The notes: generated by a model not told the origin, from the letters alone. A stretch of DNA of 64,000 bases from Atrina japonica (GCA_030159075.1 BROG01000959.1:62001-126000), one strand, 5' to 3'; positions 42,110 to 55,059 are shown, counted from the stretch's first letter. Numbers and translations are program-made.

Positions 42110-42449
42110 TTGTTATAAAGTCGACATATTGAAGCTTGTAAGATAGAAGATAACATACCAGCAGTCATGATGGTATACTTGTAAGGTAGATGTTGAAAAA
42201 GCGGATAGATTGATATACTTGTGAACTAGATGTTATTATGTCAATATATTGATACACTTGTAAGAGAGAGGTTGTTAAACCAACATAGTGATATACTTGT
42301 AAGACAGGGGTTTTTAAACCGACATATTAAGCCATCATATTGATATACTTTTAAGACAGAGGTTGTCAAGTCATTACAATGGTATACTTGTAAGATGGAG
42401 GTTGTTAAACCTAAATAGTGATATACTTGTAAGGTACAGGTATTTAAGC
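42110..42449. repeat. Minisatellite of about 40 bp units, left part
   Basis: About eight diverged units of GATATACTTGTAAGATAGAG plus GTTGTTAAACCGACATATT. The same array resumes at 43842 after a Naiad insertion. Confidence 0.8.
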
Positions 42450-43841
42450 TATCGGATACCGATTTCGAGCTACCACATTTATACTGGATACCTAAACTTC
42501 AAAAAAACCCATATAAGCAAAGATAAATAGCAGGATCCAGCAAATATTCTACCAAACCTTTATTTTTACTCCTTACCAAGATATTGGCAGCCGTTAAGGA
42601 GAAACTTCAACAATACTGTACAGTTGCTTATTCCAGAAGCGGTGTTTGTAAATCAGATGGTAGATACTCTAAAAAATTCTTCTAAACAGCTTTTAGAAAA
42701 TTTGAAGGCACACAATTTTTCTCGAATTCACAGTATCAAAATATATGACTCCTCTACTCTTTACACTACTATTCCACATAAAAAATTAAAAAAGACTTTT
42801 CAGCATCACAGACATCTGTTTTTTTACTAAAGGTGGTACCCGAAAATTTAAATATCTAGTGATTGGCTATCAGGATACTTATTTCGTCAAACGCCACTCT
42901 GATTCTACACATAAATATACTGAAGATGATATAAAAAACATGCTGGCATTTCTAATAGACAATATATTTGTAATGTTCGGAGACGTGGTCTTTCAACAAA
43001 CTGTCGGCATTCCCATGGGGACCAATTGTGCTCCTTTATTGGCCAACCTGTTCCTTTATTCATACAAAGCAGACTTCATTCAGAAACTTCTGAATCAAAA
43101 GAAGAAAAAGTTAGTTGTGTCCTTTAATTTGACATTTAGATATATCGACGACGTTTTGTCAATTAATAATGACAATATTCATACATATGTCAATGCGATA
43201 TATCCCAGCGAACTAGAAATTAAAGATACAACAGAATCAAGTACACACGCTTCATACTTAGACATTTTACTTAATATAAACGCATACGGGAAATTAGGAA
43301 CTAAGCTATACGATAAACGCGACGATTTCGGCTTTCCCATCGTAAATTTTCGACATTTAAGTAGTAATATCCCCCAGTCACCCGCATATGGAGTTTATAT
43401 TTCACAAATGATCCGATATGCCAGGGCGTATACAACATATGAATATTTCATATACAGAGGTAATCTACTCACTGAAAAATTATTGACACAGGGATATCAA
43501 AAACCGCGTTGTCAACGTTCCTCAAATTTCATGGTCGGTATAATAGTCTTGTTTGCGACTACTCTGTTTCACTAAGTGAAATGTTGAGTTGCCTTTTCGT
43601 TGTCGGTTGTTGAGGCGTCTGTACCAATTGTGACGAGGATACACTGCTCACGTGTTTCATTGGAGTTGACTTTGGACTCACAGCCGGTGTGACCGGTCGA
43701 CAGGGGATGCTTACTTAACCATGGCACCTGATCCCACCTCTTGGTTTCCAGATGTCCATGTTTGTCCATTTTTACTGGATTTGAATCTATGTCCTGGACA
43801 TTCTATTGATTTATACCTTGGTATCTGAATTTTTTTATATT
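42450..43841 (+). mobile_element. Naiad-like element, most of RT to 3' end
   Basis: Starts in the segment before RT motif A (ELPHLYW-like, TKPLFLLLTK) and includes motif A (STLYTTIPHKKLKK), motif B (GIPMGTNCAPLLANLF), motif C (FRYIDDVLSINN) and the C-terminal RT region. It then runs to the shared 3' terminus at TTTTTTATATT. The longest open part is 42859-43575. A deletion near 43515 shifts the frame before the usual end. Inserted into a 40 bp minisatellite, consistent with the reported bias of Naiads for simple repeats. Confidence 0.85.
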
Positions 43842-44165
43842 GATATACTTGTAAGATAGATGTTGTCAATCCGGCATTTTGATATACGTTTGAGGTAGAG
43901 ATTGTTAAACCGTCATAGTGATATACTTGTAAGATAGAGGTTGTTAAGCCACCATGATAATATACAGTTCCTGAATGTTTTCCTGAATTTTGGCGGTAGA
44001 ACGGGTTTGGCAATATATCGAGGTTTACTATATTCGAGTATTATTGTTAAACCGATATACTGATATACTTTAAGATAGATGTTGTTTAGCCGAGATTTTG
44101 ATATACTATTAAGGTTAAGGTTTTTAAGCCGTCATTGATATACTTGTGATTCCAGCTGCATTGAT
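43842..44165. repeat. Minisatellite of about 40 bp units, right part
   Basis: Continues GATATACTTGTAAGATAGATG units after the Naiad. A short dispersed repeat (43960-44035, partner at 28160-28260) interrupts it. Confidence 0.8.
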
Positions 44166-44372
44166 AAACTTATATAATATATTTAGTATGTTATGCTATA
44201 AACGTGCCCTAATGCGGTCCCATGCCTACTAAATGTTTATTAAAAATTAATACCGTCTATTTCGACTCATTGCAAACACCAATCACACGTGAATATTATT
44301 TTCCGCATGCCTTATTGGAATACATGAACGGGGAAATTTCACTGCGTCAGGGGAAGTGTTTGGACGTGTAAA

Positions 44373-46291
44373 ATGTTCCACAAAATTACCCTAACTTCCA
44401 TTGTTTTTTTATTTATATTCTTAGTAATGTTACATAAAGGTAAATTGTGTTCAAAATTCATTCGTATTGATCAACTCAAAAACACTCTTCCAAAAGAGGC
44501 CGCTGCGTCAGAATTTGAATCAACTATGATAGTGTGTCTTATGCGTTGTGAAAGCGATGTCCAATGTCGAGCTTCATTCTATGATAACGTGTCCTCACGC
44601 TGTCGTCAGTACAAGAAGTTTGACTACAAAAACCTCAGACCTGAAAACAGCTCATCATGTTATGCTAAATGTAAGTATTCAAATTTAATCAAGTACTTAT
44701 GTATTATTTTTCTACTTATTTTCCACATTCACCAAATGCTCGAATGATCAGTTGGGTGAAACACCTTGCCTGCAAGCGAAGTGACCCATATTTGTCAATG
44801 TCCTGGTGATACATGAATATTTGAAACATATTCTTTGCCAACGGCTCGAAGATGGAACGGAGAACATGTGTGAATAGGAGACAAATCTGATTATCAGCCG
44901 ACCCCCATCTCTCTTGTTTTCTGATATGTTGCATATATGTTGTAACGATCTTAACCGACATGGGGTCGTATGGGAGTGAATGTGTCATGTTGTTCGACCA
45001 ATAAAAATGCGGCTTTCTCGGTTTTGAAAGTTTACTGAATGGTAATGAGATTTAAACATTACTTTCAAAAAGTTGGATAGATCGAATCAGCCGAAATGCT
45101 TCAAATGTATTCTGCAGTTTAACGATTTCTTCATTATAAAATGGCTAACATATCTTTATAATTCATAAAGTTTGTAGATCTTGCACGTTATGCTTCCATT
45201 GATCGGCAAGTACATCTCTACGGGAGGTCAATCGCATGTAAACCCTTAGAAAGTTTCAGTTGGATCCTCTACGTGACATACCAGAAAACGATGAGTCGTT
45301 GATAGATCATGTTTTAATAAGATTCGGTTCAATTCTAAGTGAAGTATTCTAGAACCAATATACTTATAGTGAAAAAAAAGTTTTTTGTTTGTTATATCAT
45401 TTGATGAAATGTGTACAATGTTCACTTTACATTTGATATTCTTTAATTTGTTGGCATTATTTTCATATTGAACAGATCTAAGAAACGTTGCACTCGGAAA
45501 ACCAACAAACCAGTCATCAACTTTCTCTCGAGGACTAACCTGGTCATCAGATTTTGCAGTTGATGGTGTGATGATTACTAATCCTGACTACTGGAGTTAC
45601 CCAGTATGTACAAGTACTGATTATTTTGACTATAACCCATGGTGGTATGTGGACTTGCTGGATTCCTACATAATTTTGACAGTGTGGATACTAAATAGAG
45701 GCCAGAGCTACGGTAATGTAATTACTTAATAGTACTTACGTAATGAAACCTAGAATTCTAGAACTAGGAATACGATTTTTTGGGGGGTGGGTGGAATTTC
45801 GAGTTATTTAGTTGAAGACAAGGGGTTAATTTTAAATATGGTAAAACATGATTAACTATTCGTGGTTCAATTTAATGCTTGAAAGATACACTTATATATA
45901 ACATATAACGTAATATCTGGATAGTACACGTTGGTGTATGACTACATATCAGTTAGACATAAACCTTCTAGTGTTCTCCAGATAATGTACATTGTATACC
46001 CTTTAATGTCGTAGTTGGTGTATACGTGTTTCTATTGACACATGGCTTCGATACTTTACAGGAAGCAGATTGAAGGATATAGAGGTACGTTTGGGACAAG
46101 ATGGCACTCAATTCGATATCGTTTGTGCGTATTACTATGGGCCGGCAACGGATGGCGAACTTGTAACTTTACAATGTGCACAATATGTTATAGGACGATA
46201 TGTGAAGATTTTGAAACCCCTAACGAATACAGTTGCTAGGGAGTATCCTTTAAACGTATGTGAGGTACAAGTGGAAGCGTTGGGAATATAA
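44373..46291 (+). CDS. Secreted PAN/apple-like plus F5/8-type C (fucolectin-like) lectin, three exons
   Basis: Exons are 44373-44670, 45476-45712 and 46062-46291, with GTAAGT and GTAATG donors and CAG acceptors. Their lengths (298, 237, 230) sum to 765, giving 254 residues. Exon 1 encodes a signal peptide (TSIVFLFIFLVMLHKG) and a Cys-rich PAN-like segment (CLMRCESDVQCRASFYD, then SSCYAK). Exons 2 and 3 encode one discoidin-type domain: NVALGKPTNQSSTFS, SDFAVDG, PWWYVDL and, at the end, VCEVQVEALG. The NVALGKP..QSS..FAVDG..WWVDL pattern is that of fucolectin/tachylectin-4-type domains, which bind fucosylated or other glycans and often act in invertebrate immunity. The last codons and stop fall in a minus-strand Naiad, so the native 3' end may be lost. 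Conserved His and Arg ligands of fucolectins were not checked. Confidence 0.8.
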
Positions 46292-46714
46292 AAATCTCAG
46301 ATACCATAGAATAAACTATTAGGATGTCCAGGATATAGGTAAAAATCTAGTACAGATGGACGAACATTTATATCTTGAAATCAAGAGGTGGGATCAGGTG
46401 CCATGAAGGAGTAAGCATCCCCTGTCGACCGGTCACATCCGCCGTTAGTCCAGTCAAATTAAAATGAAATACGTGACGAACGAATCCTCGTCATAATTGG
46501 TACACACGTCTCAACAACAGCCATCGAACAGGTAAATCGACATTTCACTCAGTGATGACTATTATTCTGACCGTAAAATGTGCGGAACGTTGATATCAAA
46601 CGCGGTTTTCGATATCCCTGTGTCCATAAATTGTCAGTGAGTAGTTTATCTCGATATATAAAACGTTCATATTTGAACACGGGCTGGCATATCGGATCAT
46701 GTGTGAAATATAAA
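46288..46714 (-). mobile_element. Naiad-like element, 3' fragment abutting the lectin stop codon
   Basis: Minus strand: from the AYGVYIS-equivalent segment of the RT (ACCCGCATATGGGGTTTATA) through MSTFRKFYG-like coding to the 3' terminus GATTTTTATATT at 46288. More diverged than the plus-strand copies. Its 5' end meets a CA-rich microsatellite, and its 3' end lies exactly at the lectin gene's stop codon. Confidence 0.8.
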
Positions 46715-46729
46715 CCCCATATGCGGGTA

Positions 46730-46805
46730 ATACACACACACAAACACACACATATACACGCATAGTGTGTGTGTGTGTGAAAGAGAAAGAGAGAAAGAGA
46801 GAGAG
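46730..46805. repeat. CA/TG/GA microsatellite
   Basis: Short (CA)n, (TG)n and (GA)n runs in succession, followed by CATACATACATACATA near 46900. Confidence 0.85.
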
Positions 46806-46916
46806 CAGACAAATACATACTTATGTACCTATACACAAACACGAATTTCAAAATTTCCAAACATATGCATACACACCTACCTATATGCATCGATACATCC
46901 ATACATACATACATAC

Positions 46917-47010
46917 ATGGAGTCGGCTTGGCTCAATCAGTAGCGCGCTGGACTCTTGATTGTTATTATGTTAAGTTTTGAATTCGAGTCAATCTGAAAG
47001 TTGGCGATGA
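46917..47010 (+). mobile_element. tRNA-SINE head fragment
   Basis: GGAGTCGGCTTGGCTCAATC and AGTAGCGCGCTGGACTC match the SINE head, and a B-box-like GAATTCGAGTC follows. The body is reduced to a short GATGACGTCACTAAGTG remnant. Confidence 0.65.
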
Positions 47011-47014
47011 CGTC

Positions 47015-47690
<676 letters not shown>

Positions 47691-48056
47691 AGATATTTTC
47701 GGTGATGTTGAAATCATGTCTTTGTGCAGGTCATGTCTCTCCTTGAATATTTTCCCTGTTTCCAGTGGATTGTGTGCGGAGAACATTGGTGCATTGCCTT
47801 CCGTAAATCCCCAACCAGCGGTGCCGAGGGCCCTCTGATTGGGAAAAATGGATATTCATAGTAAATTACATACATCAATACACCTGTACAAACCGGAACA
47901 TTAATGTTCCGGTTTAGGTTCCGTTTGGTGTTTATTATCTTACTTTTATTAGCTAGATTCATTTCTATTCATTTTTGGTCTTTACCACATTTTTTAGTTT
48001 GTAGATCCCCATCTCCATTTTACCCTTGATTCACTTACTTTTATGTGTTCTATGAT

Positions 48057-48320
48057 TTAAAAAGTTTGAAATGTCTTCCAACTTTCCGTTTTCAATAAAC
48101 GCAATGGTTGTCTGTCCATTCTGTCAGTGCATAACTTTGGTCTTCCACTTCGCTGTTTATTTTGATCTGAATCTTCATCTAAATTTACCATGACATTTTT
48201 TACTTTGCTATTCAATTCCATGTCAGTAGACGACAAGTAAACAGAAGCGTGGTATGTACGAAATATCGCATTGTGAGATATGCTGATGAGGTTCCCGTCG
48301 GGGTTTTCAACACTTTCAAA
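48057..48320 (-). pseudogene. Tc1/mariner-like transposase fragment
   Basis: The minus-strand frame ends with RSGRPKLCTDRMDRQPLRLL, close to the SGRPRxxTxRxDRxIxR motif of the second helix-turn-helix of Tc1-type transposases. The upstream part (NLISISHNAIFRTYHASVYL) is not recognisable and no catalytic DDE region follows. A Naiad inserted on its 5' side at about 48328. Confidence 0.4.
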
Positions 48321-48327
48321 GAAGTTG

Positions 48328-49379
48328 ATTATAATAGATAACTGCTTTTTCACTAAAGGTGGTACCCGAAAATTTAAATATCTAGTGATTGGCTATCAGG
48401 ATACTTATTTTGTCAAACACCACTCTGATTCTACACATAAATATACTGAAGTTGATATAAAAAACATGCTGGAATTTCTAATAGACAATATATTTGTAAT
48501 GTTCGGAGACGTGGTCTTTCAACAAACTGTCGGCATTCCCATGGGAACCAATTGTGCTCCTTTATTGGCCAACCTGTTCCTTTATTCATACGAAGCAGAC
48601 TTCATTCAGAAACTGCTGAATCAAAAGAAGAAAAAGCTAGTGGTGTCTTTTTAATTTGACATTTAGATATATCGACGACGTTTTGTCAATTAATAATGAC
48701 AATTTTCATACATATGTCAATGCGATATATCCCAGCGAACTAGAAATTAAAGATACAACAGAATCAAGCACACACACGCTTCATACTTAGACATTTTATT
48801 TAACATAAACACAGACGGGAAATTAGCTACGAAGCTATACGATAAACGCGACGATTTCGGCTTTCCCATCGTAAATTTTCCACATTTAAGTAGTAATATA
48901 CCTCAGTCACCTGCATATGGAGTTTATATTTCACAAATGATCCGATATGCCAGGGCGTGCACAACATATGAAGATTTCATATACAGAGGTAAACTACTCA
49001 CTGACAATTTATTGACACAGGGATATCGAAAACCGCGTTTAATGTCAACGTTCCGCAAGTTTTACGGTCGGTATAATAGTCTTCTTTGCGACTACTCTGT
49101 TTCACTAAGTGAAATGTTGAGTTGCCTTTTTCGTTGGCGGTTGTTGAGACGTCTGTACCAATTGTGACGAGGATACACTCCTCACGTGTTTCACTGGACT
49201 TGACTGTGGACTCACGGCGGGTGTGACCGGTCGAAAGGTGATGCTTACTCCTTTATGGAACCTGATCCCACCTCTTGGTTTCCAGAGGTCCGTGTTTGTC
49301 CATTTTTTATTGGATTTGTATCTATGTCCTGGACATTCTATTGATTTACACTTTGGTATCTGAGGTTTTTATATTATAT
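48328..49379 (+). mobile_element. Naiad-like element, RT motif B to 3' end
   Basis: Begins just after motif A (ATAGATAACTGCTTTTTCAC), then VIGYQDTYFVKHHSDSTHKY, the GIPMGTNCAPLLANLF motif and YIDD. Frame breaks occur at about 48650 (extra T), 48775 (extra CA) and 49130 (extra T). The TGA after GGC at the RT end is retained, with an open frame downstream. The 3' terminus is intact. Confidence 0.85.
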
Positions 49380-49689
49380 TAACGAGCTTTGCAAGTGAAA
49401 ACAAACCATGTACGACTATAGTTATTCATTGTGACTTATATAATGACAGTGTCAAGATATCAAGATCAGGGCATACTTTTCAACCTGAAACAGTAGTCCT
49501 ATAGAGTACATGTTGAAAAATTACACCTAAAATCAATGTACTGAAATTAATGTGACTGGATCTATCGTGTTTGTCGAATTCAACACCTCAGACAATTAAA
49601 AATTGCTTCCGTAAGTCAGGTTTTACGAGTTTAGACACTGAGCATGTGACTGACAGTTCGGATAGTGATGATGACACATCAATACTAAA

Positions 49690-49782
49690 TGGAATATACC
49701 AGATTTACCAGAATTTTTACCAGATTTGTACTTATATCCTAATGGTTTATACTTTTGTAACTGAGATTTTTTTTATATATTT
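49690..49782 (+). mobile_element. Degenerate Naiad 3' tail
   Basis: TTACCAGATTTGTACTTATA, CCTAATGGTTTATACTTTTG and TAACTGAGATTTTTTTTATA follow the order of the element's 3' end. Diverged. Confidence 0.45.
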
Positions 49783-49799
49783 ATTAATGTTTATTTTCA

Positions 49800-50596
49800 T
49801 ATCATTTTGAAAGAGCAAATGATATGGAAAATTTTGAATACCTATCGTCAGATTTAGTTCGAGTTTATTAATATTCGATCGCGACTGCTTGGTCAAATTG
49901 GTGCAGGAAGGTTGAATGTGTCAAAAGAGAAATGAAAATGCATATGACCGCGCCCATAGCTATGATGTATTTACAAGGAGGGGATATAACATAGAATGTT
50001 TGAGTGTGACTTACGGGAAGGAAGATAGTGACAGTGGCCATTTTATTTGACATTTTTATCAATCAGCTGGGAACCATGATGACTGATTGTACGTAACTTA
50101 CGTAGGTATTTCACACGGCTTGATTTCACACCATACGAGGACGAATCGTTTCTGACAGGAATATCCGGTGAAGGAAAAGCGACCTGTTTATCAGAGATGC
50201 TTAACAAAGTTGAAAATAACTCTCTTTTTACTGTTCAACAGCCTAGTTACACTTGTTAAGTTTTTCTACGAAGATGACTTAATTTTATTTCTGTGGTTTG
50301 TGGTTCTGGTCATAATATGACCTAGATATATCACGATATGGACCTGTAGCCTTTACGGTCTGCTATAGATATAGTTTTGTGTTTCCATTTTTTTCTGTGG
50401 ATTTTGTTTGTTTAGTGGTAATGTATGTTTTTAACAATTAAATAAATAAAAATAAATGTGCAATTTTTAATTCTTTAGAGATTTGGTCATGCATTCCGGC
50501 GCCAAATATTAAAGCGGACAACACTCGAGTCACGTGACTGCAAATAGTGACGTAAGCAGTGTATCGCTCTTTATACTTGCAGTGAAGGGAATTGCA

Positions 50597-50600
<4 letters not shown>
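49800..50600. other. Intergenic sequence, no gene seen
   Basis: No exon or clear repeat recognised. Confidence 0.4.
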
Positions 50601-50691
<91 letters not shown>

Positions 50692-50709
50692 TATATATAT
50701 ATATATATA
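50601..50709. repeat. (TA)n microsatellite
   Basis: About 109 bp of TA with two small slips. Confidence 0.95.
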
Positions 50710-50799
50710 CTTTGACATACATCACAAAAATTAACCAGTAAGCCAAGAATACGAAACAAATAGACTACAGACGTGTTGGATGCGGCAAACAATTTTCAT

Positions 50800-51035
50800 T
50801 GGGACGAAGAGTACGCACATAACATTGGCACATGTGACATGGTTTTATGAATGTCCCCTGATCCACTGGGATGACCCGTACGCACATAACATTGTCATAT
50901 ATGACATTTTGGAATGTACCCTGGGCCACTGGGACGACCCGTACCCACATACTGACACATGTGACATTGTTTCCGGAATGTCCCCTAGCCCACCGGGACG
51001 ACCCGTACACGCATATCATTGGCGTATGTAATACC
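50800..51035. repeat. GC-richer minisatellite of about 64 bp units
   Basis: About three and a half units, each with CCCGTACGCACATAACATTG, CATGTGACAT and GAATGTCCCCTGNCCCACTG. It stands out in base composition from the AT-rich surroundings. Both strands stay open for more than 80 codons across it. Confidence 0.8.
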
Positions 51036-51449
51036 TTTTGGAATCTTGCTCTGGCTTCATTATATTTGGAAACTGATAGAGTTACATTGAACATTTTTAC
51101 ATTTCTTTCAACCAATCAGATTATTAGATTTTATCGGAAAGTATATACCTTGGTTTACATGGCAATATAATTATTATAGACAGTCCATTCGGAATTTATT
51201 ATACAGACATTCATAGATACTTAAAAGTAAATAAAAAAAATAATGTACAATAATGATGTTAATCAAATATACTCAATGTAGAATCTAATAATGTAAGAAA
51301 AAAGGTAGAAGAATTATTATATTAATACAATGCATAAAATAAACCAACCTGAATGAATTCTAGACATAAGAAACCAAAGTAGCACAAAACGTGGCCTTTC
51401 AGCCTAAACAAACAATTGATGCAGTTGATCTCAACTAATGAAATGGAAT

Positions 51450-51900
51450 TGAAAGAAACGATATCGTCTTCAGCATTATACGTTTGGTATTATGTTTATA
51501 ATGTTTGTAACCACTAGGTCGTTGCCACTGCTGGTGGACCATTTATACATAAACCAAGTACCCGGTATTTTGGTACGAGCTGATAAAGTTATACTAAAGT
51601 ACTATTTGGAATAGATAACACCAATTAAATTCCAATTTTTTTTTAAAGCTAGGATAATCATCATTTTACAGTGGTACTGTTAAACGGATTTTGACTTTGG
51701 TTTTAGATCTATTATTTGGCCTTGTAAGATACCACTTTCTCTTTGGAAAATACACATACGTATTAAATATTAAAAATGATGAAGTCTATTTGAATTGGAC
51801 AGAAACGATAACGTCTTGAGCATTGTAACTTTGGTATTGTGTTTATAGTATCTGTAGGTATAGTTAGTCAGTATGAACGTGGATCCAGGGTGGGCTGAAA
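51450..51900. repeat. PEBP-module repeat block E, two copies
   Basis: GATATCGTCTTCAGCATTAT, TGTAACCACTAGGTCGTTGC and CACTGCTGGTGGA (51460-51540) recur at 55080-55160. The ACGTCTTGAGCATTG part also recurs at 51800-51850. No exon is visible. Confidence 0.5.
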
Positions 51901-52319
51901 CTAGATATAGAATGTATATATTTGATAATAAAATATTGTACTAAGAATAAATAATAATGATGATAAAATACCATTGAGAAAAACTACTGATGTACAACTA
52001 GATCTAGCGCCTCCCACGGTTACGGTAGCAAATGTAGGTCATGCCATGCGAAAGCAGCATATAGGGGCGAGAAAAATAGAATAATAGGACTAACTAATGT
52101 AACGTGGGGATACATACCGATACAATAAAAAGAACGAAAATATTTTGAGCCACAGTAGATAAAACAACAACAACAATATTAAAGAACCACACAGCATCAG
52201 TACATAAAACGAACTTCAACCATGTACTACTTCCAGTAGACAGGTTACACACCCAAAATAGTACTCGGTGACCACATTGTTTGTAACAAAACGAATGAGT
52301 TTGGTAAATTATATATATG

Positions 52320-53060
52320 CACCCTAAATGCAGACGTCATAGATGAATCATAATGAAACATTTGAAAGGACAATTATAACACAGACGTATTGAAATTGCC
52401 TGAAATTGATTCATCAAGTAATTAGCTGTACTATTTCTGTGATGATCTTATATACATATATTACATATAAATTAAATAGTCCATGAAGAAGCAATTACAA
52501 AAATGAATATTCAAGACTTGGTAAAGAATTTTCACCAAAGCCAGAATATGCATTACCCAACCAAACCAATTGTTGGAATAAGATATTTTAGACGATGTAC
52601 TTAGGAGAGCAATTACAAAAAATGACAATTTGGAAATGGAAAGGGCTTTATCATGAAACGTTAATGAAGTAATTGCTCATCTTTGAATTTGTGAAGTAAC
52701 AAAGATTTGCATCATGGTGTATCGGGCATCTTTTTAAAGGATATTGCGACGGACATGTTCGATATAGCTTTTAGATGTTGTTGATCCATTGCAACCTAGG
52801 CAAGCAGCATCTTTAAGTTGCAGCTGTCTAACTCTATATTGAGACATTTTGCTCTCCCCATAAATGTCCCACATTTCATTCTAACTATCTATGTTTTATG
52901 CCGAGAAGAGACCTGCCCGTCATGTAGGCCCTATTTTCAAACATTTTTTTGTTCATTTACTAATCAGGTTGTTTATAGTGTATTTGTCAGCGTGAAATTA
53001 CTGTACACGGTTCAAAAGTCAGTGTACTTCTGAGGGGAATTTATAGCCGTGTTATGCTTC
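52320..53060 (+). repeat. PEBP-module repeat block A, copy 3
   Basis: Aligns with 27235-28010 throughout and with 23095-23640 in part. It precedes the exon 1 relic at 53.7 kb, as copy 2 precedes the one at 28.7 kb. Confidence 0.65.
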
Positions 53061-53239
53061 AGTGATCTATCTATTGAGGTGTGTCCAAGTTCACACTGCT
53101 AATTTCCCGAGGAACACGTATACATATATAAGAATACATATCGCCAACAGCACTGAACTTTTACTTCGGACCTTGGATCACAAGTGATGCTGCAATCATG
53201 CATAAAGCACAAATAATGAAATAGCAAAGCACGTGAAAA

Positions 53240-53335
53240 CTAACCATGCCCCGACAGCGTTTCTAACTTTCGACGTAAGAGACCAACCGTCTGGCTTTGA
53301 CGCTCGGCACCCTAATCACTCAGCCGTGTACGCAT
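53240..53335 (-). repeat. tRNA-like repeat, copy 2
   Basis: ACCATGCCCCGACAGCG and GACCAACCGTCTGGCTTTGA align with 23741-23840, and both follow block A. B-box similarity is weaker here. Confidence 0.4.
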
Positions 53336-53504
53336 TCATATGCGTGAAATTATATACTCTACGTGAATGCATAAATGACCTAGTGGATACGGCATCGAGG
53401 ATGGGATCGAGGCAGTTGGTGACGTAGGTCAAGGATTCGGACATTAGCAGGGGCATTGTGATTTTACAGACATATACATATACATATACACATGCACGTA
53501 AACC

Positions 53505-53507
<3 letters not shown>

Positions 53508-53540
<33 letters not shown>
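53508..53540. repeat. (GA)n microsatellite
   Basis: About 33 bp of GA. Confidence 0.9.
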
Positions 53541-53543
<3 letters not shown>

Positions 53544-53630
53544 CAATAATTGATCAAGTAGAAACATAAAGAATATTTTTGTCTTATAATTAAGCTTTTG
53601 CAAATAAAGTTCATGCTTTGCAAACGATCT

Positions 53631-53645
53631 GCATATAAAGGCGCA
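53631..53645 (+). promoter_or_regulatory. TATA box of the 53.7 kb PEBP relic
   Basis: CTGCATATAAAGGCG starts near 53629, in the same context as CTGTATATAAAGGCG near 28.6 kb. Confidence 0.5.
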
Positions 53646-53702
53646 CAAACTTAACGCTTATAAAGTCACAGTGCCATTTTATCATTTTAACCAATCACAC
53701 AA

Positions 53703-53846
53703 ATGTGTCAGTTGTAAGACATATTGGATTGATATTAGTACTCATCATATTCAGCTCGTGTTCTGCTTTGTATTTTGGATTCGTCGACATTGGCGATGAT
53801 GGCTTCAAAATAACGTACAGCATAACCATGCAATGTAACGCATAAC
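53703..53846 (+). pseudogene. PEBP-family first exon relic
   Basis: An ATG at the expected place is one base out of frame. The continuing frame gives a hydrophobic leader (GLILVLIIFSSCSALYFGF) and GDDGFKITYSITMQCNA, matching the 28.7 kb relic, then stops at TAA. The second half of the exon and the donor are lost. Confidence 0.55.
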
Positions 53847-53879
53847 TGTCAAAGGAGGTTTGTTAGAAATACAAATATC

Positions 53880-54450
53880 GCACAGCAGGAGAATCCGGGG
53901 GCGTTCTCCATTTTCGCATATTTTTATATAATAAACAAGTATGGAAATCAAAATAAATAGGCTTCTCAAAGCTTTTGATCTTTTTTTTTCTGGACTTGTA
54001 TTAATGCTCATGCATTTGTGTTTGCTGAAGAAATTATTTTGTGTAAATGATAAGTTTGACAATAATAATCAATATATTAACGGAAGTGAAACAAGAGACC
54101 AGTGAGAAATTCCGGTGAGATGGCAGCAAGAGTGTTCCCCTACAGCTGATAAGTAGGTGCAAAACATTTATTTTGCTGTAAAAAGTCGGAAAATTACATA
54201 ACAATGCCCCCAAAAGCGCCTCCTCCAATCGACCTGCCTTTGTTGTATGCATTCCATAGACAGTTATCAAAAGTATATAGTTATATCATTTGATTCAAAC
54301 CTATCCCACTTTGAAAAAAATCAAGATCGCCCACTGTTGTATATGTTTATCGCATAATGAACAGACATATGAAATAATTTTAACCGAGGAAAACATTTTC
54401 ATAAAAAATGCCCCAACACTTTTGATTTGCTTCCTACGGCACTGGTTATT
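53880..54450 (+). repeat. PEBP-module repeat block C, copy 2
   Basis: Partner of 28960-29560, in the same position after an exon 1 relic. Confidence 0.6.
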
Positions 54451-54609
54451 AATAAAAACTTAAACGTATGAACAAGGGCAAAAAAAGTGTTCTATACGTT
54501 TGATATTAATTGAGAGGAGAAAAATTATTAGGTGAGAGGAGCTTATTCGGGAAAATCAGAAAGGGAGGAAAGAGTAAGGAATTATAGGGAAGATAAAATA
54601 AACGGTATC

Positions 54610-54950
54610 TGATATTATAATAACTTCTCGGGTATTATGAATATTTAGAAAGTGTTTTACGATGTGTCACTCTATAATACACTGCCCGTTTTGATTTTTT
54701 CTTTCAAAGACGTTTTCCTACAAAACCCGATGGAGTATGAAAACAACATGTATTACTGAGTTATTATACAGTTAAACTGGCACTGATGTTAAGTCTATCC
54801 GCCTTTATCTGACTATAACGGCAACTGTTACCTGTTACATTGGGTTGCCATTACAGTAACGTTTGATTGTAATTGTTTTTGTATTGTTTGCAGTATGAGC
54901 ATCTTTGTGTATTAATAAAGTACTTTCATCGTTTCTCCGAGAATCACGTT
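54610..54950 (+). repeat. PEBP-module repeat block D, copy 2
   Basis: Partner of 30140-30440; shares GTGTCACTCTATA, TGACTATAACGGCAACTGTT and the following TTGGG..GTATGAGCAT segments. Confidence 0.5.
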
Positions 54951-55059
54951 TTGCGGTGGTTGCTCTTAGATCGATTTTAGCTACATTAAGATTTATTATT
55001 TGGCCTTGTCTGATACTACTTTCTCTTTAGAAAGTCTGTTTAAAATTGGAGCTCAACTA

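Noticed and set aside
44716..44988. 90-codon minus-strand frame inside intron 1 of the lectin gene
   Set aside because: Reasonably protein-like, but no family was recognised and it overlaps the intron of a well-supported gene on the other strand. Not strong enough to call.
50438..50746. Long open frames over the (TA)n at 50.6 kb on both strands
   Set aside because: Pure dinucleotide repeat translated as alternating Tyr and Ile.
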